Assembly: GCF_041102775.1 (NCBI RefSeq)
Contig: NZ_JBGCUO010000001.1
Span: forward strand, 1,798,001-1,862,000
DNA from: Alcanivorax sp. REN37
Lineage (GTDB): Bacteria > Pseudomonadota > Gammaproteobacteria > Pseudomonadales > Alcanivoracaceae
Direction of reading: 5' to 3'
Length of the DNA stretch: 64,000 nt
Shown: positions 9,689 to 17,902 of the stretch, in pieces
Layout: every line of letters begins with the position of its first letter
How positions within the stretch are numbered: position 1 is the first letter of the stretch
Position numbers and translations under genes: made by a program
Notes under the pieces: model-generated
What the model saw: only the letters and a program-made list of their open reading frames with translations
What the model was told of the DNA's origin: nothing
Database searches by the model: none

Positions 9689-10324
9689 TCAGGAAAACAG
9701 CTCGCGGCGCAGGCAAAATGAGATCAGCTCTTGGTCAGTGTCCAGGTTCAGTTTGCGCATCGCCGAACGCTTCTGATTGCTCACCGTCTTGATGCTGCGG
9801 TGCAGTTCACCGGCCACCTGCTTGAGCGACTGGCCGCCGACGAACAGCCGCAGCACTTCCATTTCCCGTGGCGATAGCGTGGTCACTGGGTCTTCGCGAT
9901 GACTGGCGCGTGGCGCTTGCTGCAAGCTTGGGTGGGTATAAGTGTGGCCGAGGCTGATGCGCTGCAACGCGGTGGGCAATGCATTCATGTTGTCGGACTT
10001 GAGCACCACGCCGGCGACGCCGGCCTGGTAGAGGGATTCGAGGATCATCGGGTTCGACACCATGGTCACCACCAGCACCTTGGTGTCGGGGAAATGGCGG
10101 ATCAGGTAATCGATGAACTTGAGGCCATCACCGTACTGCTCATCACCGGGCATGGAAAAATCGGTGATGGCGATGTCTGGCTGCTGTGCCTGCACCAGCG
10201 CCACCAGCTCTGACGGGGTGGTGGCGGTGCCGACCACATCAAATACGAAGTCGCGGTCGAACATGTCACTGAGCCCGGCCAACACCAATGGATGATCATC
10301 GGCAAATACGATTTTCTTCTTCAT
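9689..10324 (-). CDS. Response regulator, RcsB/BvgA-like (NarL family)
   Basis: DNA-binding response regulator of 211 residues. The receiver has ADDHP at 8-12, acceptor Asp55 in ITDFSMPGD, and Lys109. The LuxR-type helix-turn-helix near the C-terminus includes NQKRSAMRKL. The SMPGD...YGDG segment and the SIKTVSNQK recognition region are strikingly like E. coli RcsB, whose acceptor is Asp56 and Lys is 109. ATG at 10324 is chosen because GAGGA lies about 6 bases upstream; ten more in-frame codons exist but have no ribosome site. It sits between two hybrid kinases (gaps of 36 and 61 bp), so it is their likely output. Its target genes cannot be seen here. Confidence 0.9.
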   Translation of the reverse strand: MKKKIVFADDHPLVLAGLSDMFDRDFVFDVVGTATTPSELVALVQAQQPDIAITDFSMPGDEQYGDGLKFIDYLIRHFPDTKVLVVTMVSNPMILESLYQAGVAGVVLKSDNMNALPTALQRISLGHTYTHPSLQQAPRASHREDPVTTLSPREMEVLRLFVGGQSLKQVAGELHRSIKTVSNQKRSAMRKLNLDTDQELISFCLRRELFS

Positions 10325-10360
10325 CCCGGTTCCTCTTCCCTGTTCCGTCGGCACTCGTTG

Positions 10361-13300
10361 TTATTGGGGCAGTCCGGTGTGGACCACGTCATTGATCAGG
10401 GCCACCAGTGCCTGCAGTGCAGTCCAATCCGGCGTGCCATGATCTTCAAAGCTCTGGCGCACCTGCTCCACCTCGGCGGCCAGACGGCTCTGCCCCACCG
10501 CCAGCAAGCCACCATGGATTCGGTGCAGCCGCTGCTGGGCGGTGTCGCTATCCTGTTGCGCCGCGGCGTCAGCCAATACCCCGGCGTCGGCCAGCATGCA
10601 ATCGCGGAATAACGTGCGGTTCTTGTCCGCAATGCGGACCAGCTCAGCCAAGGCGGCCGCACGCACTTCGGCGTCGGCGCCGCCGTCGTGCGGCAATGGC
10701 GCCGCCGCCGGCGCGATGTCAGGCCGCTCGGTTGCGGCCGGCGCCTCGGGCACCACGCGCTGCAAGCAGCGACGCAGCGTGTGCAGGTCAATCGGTTTCA
10801 CCAACCAAGCATCCATACCCGCCGCCGCGCAGCGGCGGTGCTCATCACGCATGGCATTGGCGGTCACACCGATGATCGGCAGCTCGGCACCACGCTCACG
10901 CAGTGCTTGGGTCAGTCCGTAGCCATTCAGGTGCGGCATGTTGACGTCAGTGAGCACCACATCGAACCGCTCTGGCGCCCACTGGCGCAGTGCCTCGCGA
11001 CCGTCATCCACCACCACTACCCGGCAACCGAGCTGCTGCAGCTGGTCACGCAGCGTGGCCTGGTTGATCGGATTGTCTTCCGCTACCAGCACCCGCAGGC
11101 CCAGCTCGGCGGCGGGCGTCAGCACCACCGATGTGGTTTCGGCCCGCTGCAGCCGCAGTAATCCTTCTGCCAACTCCTCGGCGCCATAGCCCGGCAGCAC
11201 ATCGACACCGTCGCCGACGTCGTGCCACAGCGGCCCCGCCTGCACCACCCGGCCGGCACCCGCTGGCGGCGCATTGCCGCTGCCCAGCACCTCAACAAAG
11301 AACTCCGCCGCGCATGGTGTTTCGGTGTCGGTAGCGGCCAGCGCCGTGGCGTCGGCCCCCCACTGGCGCAGCCATTGACAGACATTGCGCGTCAATTCGG
11401 CGTGCGGACTGCGCAGCACTAGACTGAGCCCGGCCAGCGCTGGCACCGGCGCCGGCGAGCAGTCCCCCGCTGCCAGGGTCAGCGCCAGGGTGAAACTGCT
11501 GCCCAACCCCAGCTCGCTGGTGACCTGGATCTCGCCGCCCATCAGCTGCGCCAAGCTGTGGCAAATGCTGAGCCCTAGGCCGGTGCCGGAATGCGGTGTG
11601 TCGCCTTGGTCGGCCTGGAAAAACGGCACGAACAGCTGCGCTTGATCAGCGCTGGAAATGCCGCTGCCGCTATCAGCCACTTGGAAGCGCAGCGCCCAGC
11701 GGCCGTCGGCGGTCGGCTCGCAATACAGCCGCGCAATGATTTGCCCGGAGCCGGTAAATTTGAGCGCGTTGCTGAGCAGATTGTTGAGCACTTGGCGGAT
11801 GCGCCCTGCATCGCCCAACAACCATTCCGGCACCGCCGGGTCGATGCAAGCAAACAGCAGCAGCCCTTTGCGTGCCGCCGCCGCCGCGTATTGGTCAGCA
11901 CAGCCCTGCAGCAACTGCCGAGCATTGAACGCTTCTTCGTGCAGTGCCATCTGCCCGGCTTCGATTTTGGTGAAATCGAGCACATCGCTGATCTGCTGCA
12001 TCAACTGCGCCGAGGCGTGCTCCAGACGCCGCAAATGATGGCGTTCGCCCTCGCCCAACGGCGCCATCGCCAGCAGTTCCAGGGTGCCCATGATGCCGTA
12101 CAGCGGCGTGCGCACCTCATGACTGACTGCCGCCAAGAAACGGGTCTTGGCAACATTGGCACTGTCCGCCTCCTGCCGCGCCCGCTCCAGCTCCTGCTCG
12201 TACAGCACCCGCGAGCTGATATCGACAAAAGTGCAGAGCACCACCGGCTGCTGTTGATAGCGGGTGGGCGCATAGACCACCTGCACATAGCGCTCACCAA
12301 GCTGCAACGGTTCCGACTTGCCGGGCCCGTTCGCGCCGAGAATTGCCGCCGGCAGCACACCCGGCGCCAGCAACTCGCCCGGCGACAATGGCTGCTGCCC
12401 CAGCCATTGCTGGGCCAGCGCGTTGCAAAACACCAAGCGCCCTTCGCCACGGGTCACCACGCACAGCCCCACCGGCGCGGTATCCAGCAGCGTGCGATTG
12501 AAGGCTTCACTTTCCACCAACTCTTGGTGAGCTAGCCGCGCCGGTTCCAACACCCGGCGCCGATGCCAACGCAGATACAGCGCCGCCGCCCCGCTCACCA
12601 CCACCAGCAGCAGCAATGCCAGCAACGGTAACCGCGGATTAGCATGCAAGAAGGTGCCATAACTAATGCGATAGACGCCGCGCCAACCCCCGTCGTGATC
12701 CTCCAGCGCCAGCACGATGCCGTCCCACCCCAATGTGAGTGCGCCCCGGGTGGACGGTCGCGCGCCGTGCCCGATAACAGTGGTGCCCTCTGCGGTCTGC
12801 AACCACAACTGGTCGTACAGGGGGGTTTCTGACACGTTCTGGAACAGGCTGGTGCGCGCCAGGCTGAACGTCGACACCGCGTACAACGGCGCTGCGTCGC
12901 CACGCTGCCCGGCCAGAGGCACGATGCCGGCCACCGCATCAGGCAGGGCCGCCAGCGGCAGCCAGCGCACCGCGTCCCCCGGCGCGGTGTGCAGCTGCTG
13001 CTGCAGCTCCGTCACCACTGCGTCCAGCACCGACGGCGTGTACAGCGCATCACGGTTGCGCCAGTCGAATCCGGGCACCAGCACCACCTGCGGCGTGCGG
13101 CCATCCAACAGCAACGTGGTGACGCCGGGGTAATAAGAGCGCGACCAATGGCTGAGGTACAACGCCGACACCGCCTCGCCCCAGGCTGCCAGGCCCGCCG
13201 CGCTGCCCGTGCAGGCGCCCGGTTCTACACACAGCAGCGCATAGGGCGCGTCATCGCTGGCCGGCTCACGCATCGGGCTGTCGCCACGCTGGGCCGGCGG

Positions 13301-13540
13301 CGCCCACGACGGCTCGCTGCTGCGTTGCTGCAAGCTGGCCAAGTAGTTGTTCTGGGAGTTCAGGTAGGTAGTGAGGGCAAAAAAATCGAGGCCAATTTTG
13401 TCCTCAGTCTGTTCGAGCAGTCGGGCGCCGCCGAGAAACAGCACCAGAGCCAACGCCAGCAGCAACGGCACTACCGCGAACGCCACGCCGTGCAGCCACT
13501 TCGAGGCCTGCAGGATGTTGTGAAACGGCTGGGAATACAT
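10361..13540 (-). CDS. Unorthodox sensor histidine kinase (HK-REC-Hpt)
   Basis: Membrane sensor kinase of 1059 residues. TM1 is about 17-38, followed by a large periplasmic sensor (about 40-300) and TM2 about 303-323. A PAS-like domain (345-445) leads to HisKA with His474 (SHEVRTP), then the ATPase domain with LNNLLSNALKF (585-595), DSGSG (623-627) and GTGLGL (652-657). A divergent RcsC-ABL-like segment lies at 700-800. The receiver has Asp865 and Lys915. The C-terminal Hpt domain carries His1006 in LHRIHGG, where the usual Lys of HxxKG is His. The open frame runs to 13879, but the start is placed at 13540 because TM1 follows directly. It is the first gene of the phosphorelay unit and divergent from two tiny ORFs. 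Confidence 0.9.
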   Translation of the reverse strand: MYSQPFHNILQASKWLHGVAFAVVPLLLALALVLFLGGARLLEQTEDKIGLDFFALTTYLNSQNNYLASLQQRSSEPSWAPPAQRGDSPMREPASDDAPYALLCVEPGACTGSAAGLAAWGEAVSALYLSHWSRSYYPGVTTLLLDGRTPQVVLVPGFDWRNRDALYTPSVLDAVVTELQQQLHTAPGDAVRWLPLAALPDAVAGIVPLAGQRGDAAPLYAVSTFSLARTSLFQNVSETPLYDQLWLQTAEGTTVIGHGARPSTRGALTLGWDGIVLALEDHDGGWRGVYRISYGTFLHANPRLPLLALLLLVVVSGAAALYLRWHRRRVLEPARLAHQELVESEAFNRTLLDTAPVGLCVVTRGEGRLVFCNALAQQWLGQQPLSPGELLAPGVLPAAILGANGPGKSEPLQLGERYVQVVYAPTRYQQQPVVLCTFVDISSRVLYEQELERARQEADSANVAKTRFLAAVSHEVRTPLYGIMGTLELLAMAPLGEGERHHLRRLEHASAQLMQQISDVLDFTKIEAGQMALHEEAFNARQLLQGCADQYAAAAARKGLLLFACIDPAVPEWLLGDAGRIRQVLNNLLSNALKFTGSGQIIARLYCEPTADGRWALRFQVADSGSGISSADQAQLFVPFFQADQGDTPHSGTGLGLSICHSLAQLMGGEIQVTSELGLGSSFTLALTLAAGDCSPAPVPALAGLSLVLRSPHAELTRNVCQWLRQWGADATALAATDTETPCAAEFFVEVLGSGNAPPAGAGRVVQAGPLWHDVGDGVDVLPGYGAEELAEGLLRLQRAETTSVVLTPAAELGLRVLVAEDNPINQATLRDQLQQLGCRVVVVDDGREALRQWAPERFDVVLTDVNMPHLNGYGLTQALRERGAELPIIGVTANAMRDEHRRCAAAGMDAWLVKPIDLHTLRRCLQRVVPEAPAATERPDIAPAAAPLPHDGGADAEVRAAALAELVRIADKNRTLFRDCMLADAGVLADAAAQQDSDTAQQRLHRIHGGLLAVGQSRLAAEVEQVRQSFEDHGTPDWTALQALVALINDVVHTGLPQ

Positions 13541-13805
13541 GGGGAGTCCGGGTTCCTGCGCGGGAATGGAAAGACCGTGTCTGCACGCATAGTAACCAAC
13601 CCGAGCGCCTAACAACATGCGTTGCGTCAAGCGCTCTCTGGCCATGCACCGGAGGTGACGGCAGTGCCTTTGAGAGTTGTCCCAATCTGCCCAGCGCCAC
13701 CAGCGCCGATACTGGGTCGCGCGACCAGGCACGGCCAATCCGGTTAGCGGTCGCGCGCCGCGGTTTCGGGGGGTACCGCACACCATGCAAAACAGGACCG
13801 CTTTG

Positions 13806-13979
13806 ATGGACGCCGCGCGTCGGCAAGAACGGTGGTTATGGCAGACGCTGGCAACGTTGGTGCTGCTGCTGTGGATCACACCGCAGCATGGGTTGCCGGA
13901 GCGCGCCGATTACTTACCCACAGCGGGCAACGATCTGGCCAACCAGATGGGCCGATATGGATTGGAGGCACTGCCATGA
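13806..13979 (+). CDS. Hypothetical small membrane or secreted peptide, 57 aa
   Basis: Unrecognised small ORF. A positive N-terminus (AARRQER) is followed by one hydrophobic segment (about residues 11-25) and a polar 30-residue tail rich in Gly, Asn and Asp. AGGA lies 8 bases upstream of this ATG; another in-frame ATG at 13785 would add seven residues. Its TGA overlaps the ATG of the next tiny ORF (ATGA), the arrangement of translationally coupled bacterial genes. It is divergent from the phosphorelay operon. Against it: it is short, I recognise no homologue, and random ORFs are common in GC-rich DNA. Confidence 0.4.
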   Translation: MDAARRQERWLWQTLATLVLLLWITPQHGLPERADYLPTAGNDLANQMGRYGLEALP

Positions 13980-14092
13980 ATGGACGTTGGACGCTCTGGC
14001 TATTAGTGCTGCTGCTGGGGCTGTGCCCGGTGTGGGTGGAGGCTGTCAGCGCACAGCGGCCGCCGTCGCAGAGCGCGTCGCCGCGCGGCTGA
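13976..14092 (+). CDS. Hypothetical 38-aa peptide with signal-peptide-like N-terminus
   Basis: Very short ORF preceded by GGAGG at 13964-13968, seven bases before the ATG, which is the best ribosome site in this stretch. Residues 1-26 look like a Sec signal peptide: N-terminal Arg, a Leu-rich core, and a possible AxA-type cleavage after VSA, which would release a peptide of about 12 residues starting QRPPSQ. The ATG overlaps the stop of the preceding 57-aa ORF. Function is unknown. It could be a secreted peptide linked to the neighbouring sensor kinases, but nothing in the sequence proves expression. Confidence 0.38.
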   Translation: MNGRWTLWLLVLLLGLCPVWVEAVSAQRPPSQSASPRG

Positions 14093-14104
14093 CGCCGTTA
14101 ACAA

Positions 14105-14140
14105 CACCGCCCCGGCAGGCGAAGCCATACCGGGGCGGTG
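14105..14140. terminator. Bidirectional hairpin between small ORF and gcdH
   Basis: Perfect 11-bp inverted repeat (CACCGCCCCGG at 14105-14115 and its complement at 14130-14140) with a 14-base loop. It lies between the 3' ends of the convergent 38-aa ORF and gcdH. On the minus strand it is followed by TTGTTAA, which is modestly T-rich. Its place between the two 3' ends gives mild support to the small ORFs being transcribed. Confidence 0.6.
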
Positions 14141-14161
14141 ACCGCGTCTTTCAATGGTCAA

Positions 14162-15331
14162 TCAGAACGCGGCGAGACCAGTCTGCGCACGGCCGAGGAT
14201 CAGCGCGTGTACATCATGGGTGCCTTCGTAGGTGTTAACCGCTTCCAAGTTCATCACATGGCGGATCACATGGTATTCGTCGCTGATGCCGTTGCCGCCG
14301 TGCATGTCGCGGGCTTGGCGAGCAATGTCGAGCGCCTTGCCGCAGTTGTTGCGCTTCAGCAGTGACACCATCTCCGGCGACCAGTCGCCGCTGTCCATCA
14401 AGCGGCCCAGTTGCAGGCAGCTGTGCAGCCCGAGAGTGATTTCGGTCTGCATGTCGGCCAGCTTCTTCTGCACCAATTGGGTGGCCGCCAGCGGCCGACC
14501 GAATTGCTTACGGTCGAGCGTGTACTGACGCGCCGCGTGCCAGCAGAACTCCGCCGCGCCGAGCGCGCCCCAAGCAATACCGTAACGGGCTTTGTTAAGG
14601 CAGGAGAAGGGGCCTTTGAGGCCGTCCACTGCCAGCCGGTTGGCGTCTGGTACGAACACGTTGTCGAGATGGATCTGACCGGTGATCGAAGCACGCAGTG
14701 AGAACTTGCCTTCAATGGTGGGGGTGCTGAAGCCTTCCGCGCCGCGCTCCACCACAAAACCGGTGATGACGCCATCGAGCTTGGCCCACACCACTGCTAC
14801 ATCAGCGATCGGGGCGTTGGTGATCCAGGTCTTAGCGCCGCTGAGGCGATAACCGCCGTCCACTTTCTCGGCGCGAGTGACCATGCTGCCCGGATCGGAG
14901 CCGTGATCCGGCTCAGTCAGACCAAAGCAACCGACGTACTCGCCGCTGGCCAGTTTTGGTAGCAAGCGCTGTTTCAGTTCTTCGCTGCCAAAGCTCTCGA
15001 TCGGGAACATCACCAACGACGACTGCACGCTCATGGCCGAGCGGTAGCCGGAATCGACGCGCTCCACTTCCCGCGCCACCAGCCCGTAGCAGACGTGGTT
15101 CACACCGGCACCGCCGTATTCCACCGCCACAGTGGCCCCCAGCAGGCCTTGCTCGCCCATCTCGTTCATGATCTCGCGATCGAACTGCTCGTGACGGTTG
15201 GCCTGCAATACCCGTGTCATCAGCCGGCTCTGGCAGTAGTCGTGGGCGGCATCGCGCACCAGACGCTCATCTTCGGTCAGCGCGCGGTCCAGCCGCAGGG
15301 GGTCATCCCAAACAAAAGGGGTCATGCTCAT
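14162..15331 (-). CDS. gcdH: Glutaryl-CoA dehydrogenase
   Basis: FAD-dependent enzyme of 389 residues that oxidises and decarboxylates glutaryl-CoA to crotonyl-CoA and CO2, feeding electrons to ETF. It is told from other acyl-CoA dehydrogenases by the GCDH signatures [12 protein letters not shown] (with the substrate-carboxylate Arg) and [15 protein letters not shown] near the C-terminus, with catalytic Glu369. The family [12 protein letters not shown] flavin-binding segment is present. Its ATG overlaps the TGA of the upstream thiolase (ATGA), so the pair is coupled. It is the natural end-point for lysine, tryptophan, odd-chain dicarboxylate or pimeloyl-CoA degradation, and the PimC/D/F-like genes at 20-25 kb make the last two attractive. 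Confidence 0.95.
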   Translation of the reverse strand: MSMTPFVWDDPLRLDRALTEDERLVRDAAHDYCQSRLMTRVLQANRHEQFDREIMNEMGEQGLLGATVAVEYGGAGVNHVCYGLVAREVERVDSGYRSAMSVQSSLVMFPIESFGSEELKQRLLPKLASGEYVGCFGLTEPDHGSDPGSMVTRAEKVDGGYRLSGAKTWITNAPIADVAVVWAKLDGVITGFVVERGAEGFSTPTIEGKFSLRASITGQIHLDNVFVPDANRLAVDGLKGPFSCLNKARYGIAWGALGAAEFCWHAARQYTLDRKQFGRPLAATQLVQKKLADMQTEITLGLHSCLQLGRLMDSGDWSPEMVSLLKRNNCGKALDIARQARDMHGGNGISDEYHVIRHVMNLEAVNTYEGTHDVHALILGRAQTGLAAF

Positions 15332-16533
15332 TCACTCCGCTCGATCACCAGGGCAATGCCTTGGCCAACACCAATACACAGACTCACCAGCGCATAGCGG
15401 CCACCGCTGCGCTCCAGTTGCCGCACCGCCGTCAGCACCAACCGAATGCCAGAGGCACCCAGTGGATGGCCGACCGCAATCGCGCCGCCGTTAGGATTCA
15501 GACGCGGGTCATCGAAGGCAAGCCCCAGTTGCTTGGCACAGCCGAGCACCTGGGCGGCGAAGGCTTCGTTGATTTCGATCACGTCCATATCGGCCAGCGT
15601 CAGGCCGGCACGCGCCAGCGCTTTGGTGGACGCCTCCACCGGGCCGAGGCCCATCAGCCGCGGCGCGACACCAGCCACCGCACCAGCCAGCAGCCGGGCA
15701 CGCGGTTTGACGCCCGCACGCTCGCCAGCGGCGCGCGAGCCGATGATCAACGCCCCGGCACCGTCGTTAACGCCAGAGGCGTTGCCGGCGGTGATGACAT
15801 CGCCGGCAACGATCGGCTTCAGGCGCGACAGCGCTTCGACATCGGTGCCCGCACGCGGATGCTCATCCGCACTGATGTCTTTCGGCGGCTGCTTGCGGCC
15901 CTGCGGCACCGACACTGGCAGGATCTCATCGACAAAGAAGCCGGCGGCACGCGCCGCCTCGTAGTGGGCTTGCGAGCGCGCGGCGAAGGCATCGGCGTCG
16001 GCGCGGCTGATACCCAGCTCGGTGGCCACGTTCTGCGCGGTCTCCGGCATGGTATCGGCGCCGAACTCGGCTTCAATGCGCGGGTTGGGGAAGCGCGCGC
16101 CGATGGTGGAATCGAACATCTTCAGGTCGCGGCTGAAGGCGCTTTCTGCTTTTGCCATCACGAACGGCGCGCGGCTCATGCTCTCGGTACCGGCGGCAAT
16201 CACCAGCTCGCCCTCACCGACGCTGACCATGCGCGCTGCATCGAGAGTGGCGGCCAAGCCACTGCCGCACAGGCGGTTGACGGTCTGCCCAGCCACCGTC
16301 ACCGGCAGGCCGGCCAGCAGACCCGCGTGGCGCGCCACGTTGCGCGCGTCTTCACCAGCTTGGTTGGTGTTGCCGGCAATCACGTCCTCATAGAGGTCTG
16401 CGGCAAAGGCGTTGCGTGCCACCAACGCACGGATCACCTCGGCCAACAGGTCGTCCGGGCGTACCGGTGCTAAGGCACCGCCGTGGCGACCAAACGGCGT
16501 ACGCAGGCCGTCGTAGAAATAAGCGTCGAGCAT
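15328..16533 (-). CDS. Acetyl-CoA C-acyltransferase (thiolase, PcaF/PaaJ-like)
   Basis: Thiolase of 401 residues. The acylated cysteine is Cys89 in NRLCGSG, the catalytic His is in GHPLGASG, and the second Cys is in CIGVGQG, where most family members have CIGGGQG. Overall it resembles the 3-oxoadipyl-CoA/acetyl-CoA thiolase branch. A GGAGG lies 4 bases before the ATG. It is coupled to gcdH by a 4-base overlap, so it may cleave acetoacetyl-CoA formed from crotonyl-CoA, or 3-oxoacyl-CoA upstream of glutaryl-CoA. The exact chain length is not deducible. The 210 bp upstream are shared with the divergent acyl-CoA dehydrogenase gene. Confidence 0.9.
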   Translation of the reverse strand: MLDAYFYDGLRTPFGRHGGALAPVRPDDLLAEVIRALVARNAFAADLYEDVIAGNTNQAGEDARNVARHAGLLAGLPVTVAGQTVNRLCGSGLAATLDAARMVSVGEGELVIAAGTESMSRAPFVMAKAESAFSRDLKMFDSTIGARFPNPRIEAEFGADTMPETAQNVATELGISRADADAFAARSQAHYEAARAAGFFVDEILPVSVPQGRKQPPKDISADEHPRAGTDVEALSRLKPIVAGDVITAGNASGVNDGAGALIIGSRAAGERAGVKPRARLLAGAVAGVAPRLMGLGPVEASTKALARAGLTLADMDVIEINEAFAAQVLGCAKQLGLAFDDPRLNPNGGAIAVGHPLGASGIRLVLTAVRQLERSGGRYALVSLCIGVGQGIALVIERSE

Positions 16534-16743
16534 GAAACCTCCAAATGGGTTCGATTCAGGCGGGGCGGAGACGGTGTGACGCAGTGGTCAGCGGGGCAGA
16601 AATGCCCTCTTATCGCACCATTGTCCGCTAGGTGAAATATGGTTCCGCAAAACTTGACCGGCAGAATAGACCGTGACAGAGTGCCTTTCAAGCGGCAGCA
16701 GTGCTGCCCTCCCGCTTCGTTTTAGACACTTCGGAAAGCCACC

Positions 16744-17898
16744 ATGATTCGTGACCAGGACCTGCTTGATCAGCTGCTGGACACCGTATCCCGCTTCGTG
16801 CGCGAACGGTTGATGCCGATCGAACAGCAAGTATCAGAACAAGACAGCATCCCCGACGACATCGTCAACGACATGAAACAGATGGGCCTGTTCGGCCTGT
16901 CGATCCCAGAACAATACGGCGGCCTCGGGCTGACCATGGAAGAGGAAGTGCTGGTGGCGTTCGAGCTCGGCCGCACCTCGCCCTGCTTCCGCTCACTGTT
17001 CGGCACCAACAACGGCATCGGCGCCCAGGGCATTCTGATCGACGGCACCGAGGAACAGAAACAGAAGTACGTGCCGCAACTGGCCACCGGTGAGGTGATC
17101 AGCTCGTTCTGCCTGACCGAGCCGGATGCCGGTTCCGACGCCAGCAGTGTGCGCACCCGCGCCGAACGCGACGGCGACCACTACATCCTCAATGGCACCA
17201 AGCGCTTTATCACTAACGGCCCCCATGCCGGCCTGTTCACGGTGATGGCACGCACCGACCAAGACAACAAGGGTGCCGGCGGCATTTCCGCGTTTGTGGT
17301 GGAGGGCGACACGCCCGGCATCCTGCGCGGCAAGGCGGACCGTAAAATGGGCCAGCAAGGTACCCATACCTGCGACATCATTTTTGAAAATTGCCGGGTG
17401 CCGGCGGCCAACTTGATCGGTCTGAAAGAAGGCCAGGGTTTCAAGACCGCCATGAAAGTGCTCGACCGTGGGCGCCTGCATATTTCCGCGATTTGCGTTG
17501 GCGTCGCCGAGCGTCTGATCGACGATGCGCTGCGTTACGCCATGGAGCGCCGTCAGTTCGGCCAGCCGATCGTGGAGCACCAATTGATCCAGGCAATGCT
17601 GGCGGATTCGCGGGCGGAAGCCTATGCTGCCCGCTCAATGGTGGTGGACGCAGCGCGCCGCAAAGATGCCGGTCAATCGGTCAGTCTGGAGTCGGCCTGC
17701 GCCAAGATGTTCGCCTCCGAAATGGTCGGGCGCGTGGCGGACCGGGCAGTGCAAATCCATGGGGGCAGCGGCTACATGGCCGAGTACGCAGTGGAGCGTT
17801 TTTACCGCGACGTGCGCCTGTTCCGCATCTATGAAGGCACCACCCAGATCCAGCAAATTGTCATCGCCCGCAACATGGTGAAAGACGCCGCAGGTTGA
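16744..17898 (+). CDS. Acyl-CoA dehydrogenase
   Basis: Medium-length (384 aa) homotetramer-type acyl-CoA dehydrogenase that introduces the alpha-beta double bond in acyl-CoA and passes electrons to ETF. The flavin and substrate loops CLTEPDAGSDASS and RRQFGQPI are present, and the catalytic base is Glu364 in IYEGTTQIQ. It resembles the short/branched-chain dehydrogenases in overall layout. It is divergent from the thiolase-gcdH pair. Its stop is 4 bp before the TTG start of a polytopic membrane protein, so the two probably form an operon. A TTGACC at 16654-16659 could be a -35 box, but I see no good -10 for it. Confidence 0.92.
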   Translation: MIRDQDLLDQLLDTVSRFVRERLMPIEQQVSEQDSIPDDIVNDMKQMGLFGLSIPEQYGGLGLTMEEEVLVAFELGRTSPCFRSLFGTNNGIGAQGILIDGTEEQKQKYVPQLATGEVISSFCLTEPDAGSDASSVRTRAERDGDHYILNGTKRFITNGPHAGLFTVMARTDQDNKGAGGISAFVVEGDTPGILRGKADRKMGQQGTHTCDIIFENCRVPAANLIGLKEGQGFKTAMKVLDRGRLHISAICVGVAERLIDDALRYAMERRQFGQPIVEHQLIQAMLADSRAEAYAARSMVVDAARRKDAGQSVSLESACAKMFASEMVGRVADRAVQIHGGSGYMAEYAVERFYRDVRLFRIYEGTTQIQQIVIARNMVKDAAG

Positions 17899-17902
17899 TG
17901 GC

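Noticed and set aside
13541-13879. 113-residue N-terminal extension of the HK-REC-Hpt kinase
   Set aside because: The extension has no membrane or signal features, is Arg/Cys-rich like noncoding GC DNA, and the normal TM1 starts right after the ATG at 13540.
15214-16473. 419-codon plus-strand frame opposite the thiolase
   Set aside because: Shadow frame with no motif; the thiolase active-site residues are intact on the minus strand.
16470-16691. 73-codon minus-strand ORF upstream of the thiolase
   Set aside because: It overlaps the thiolase start out of frame, lacks a ribosome site and has no family resemblance.
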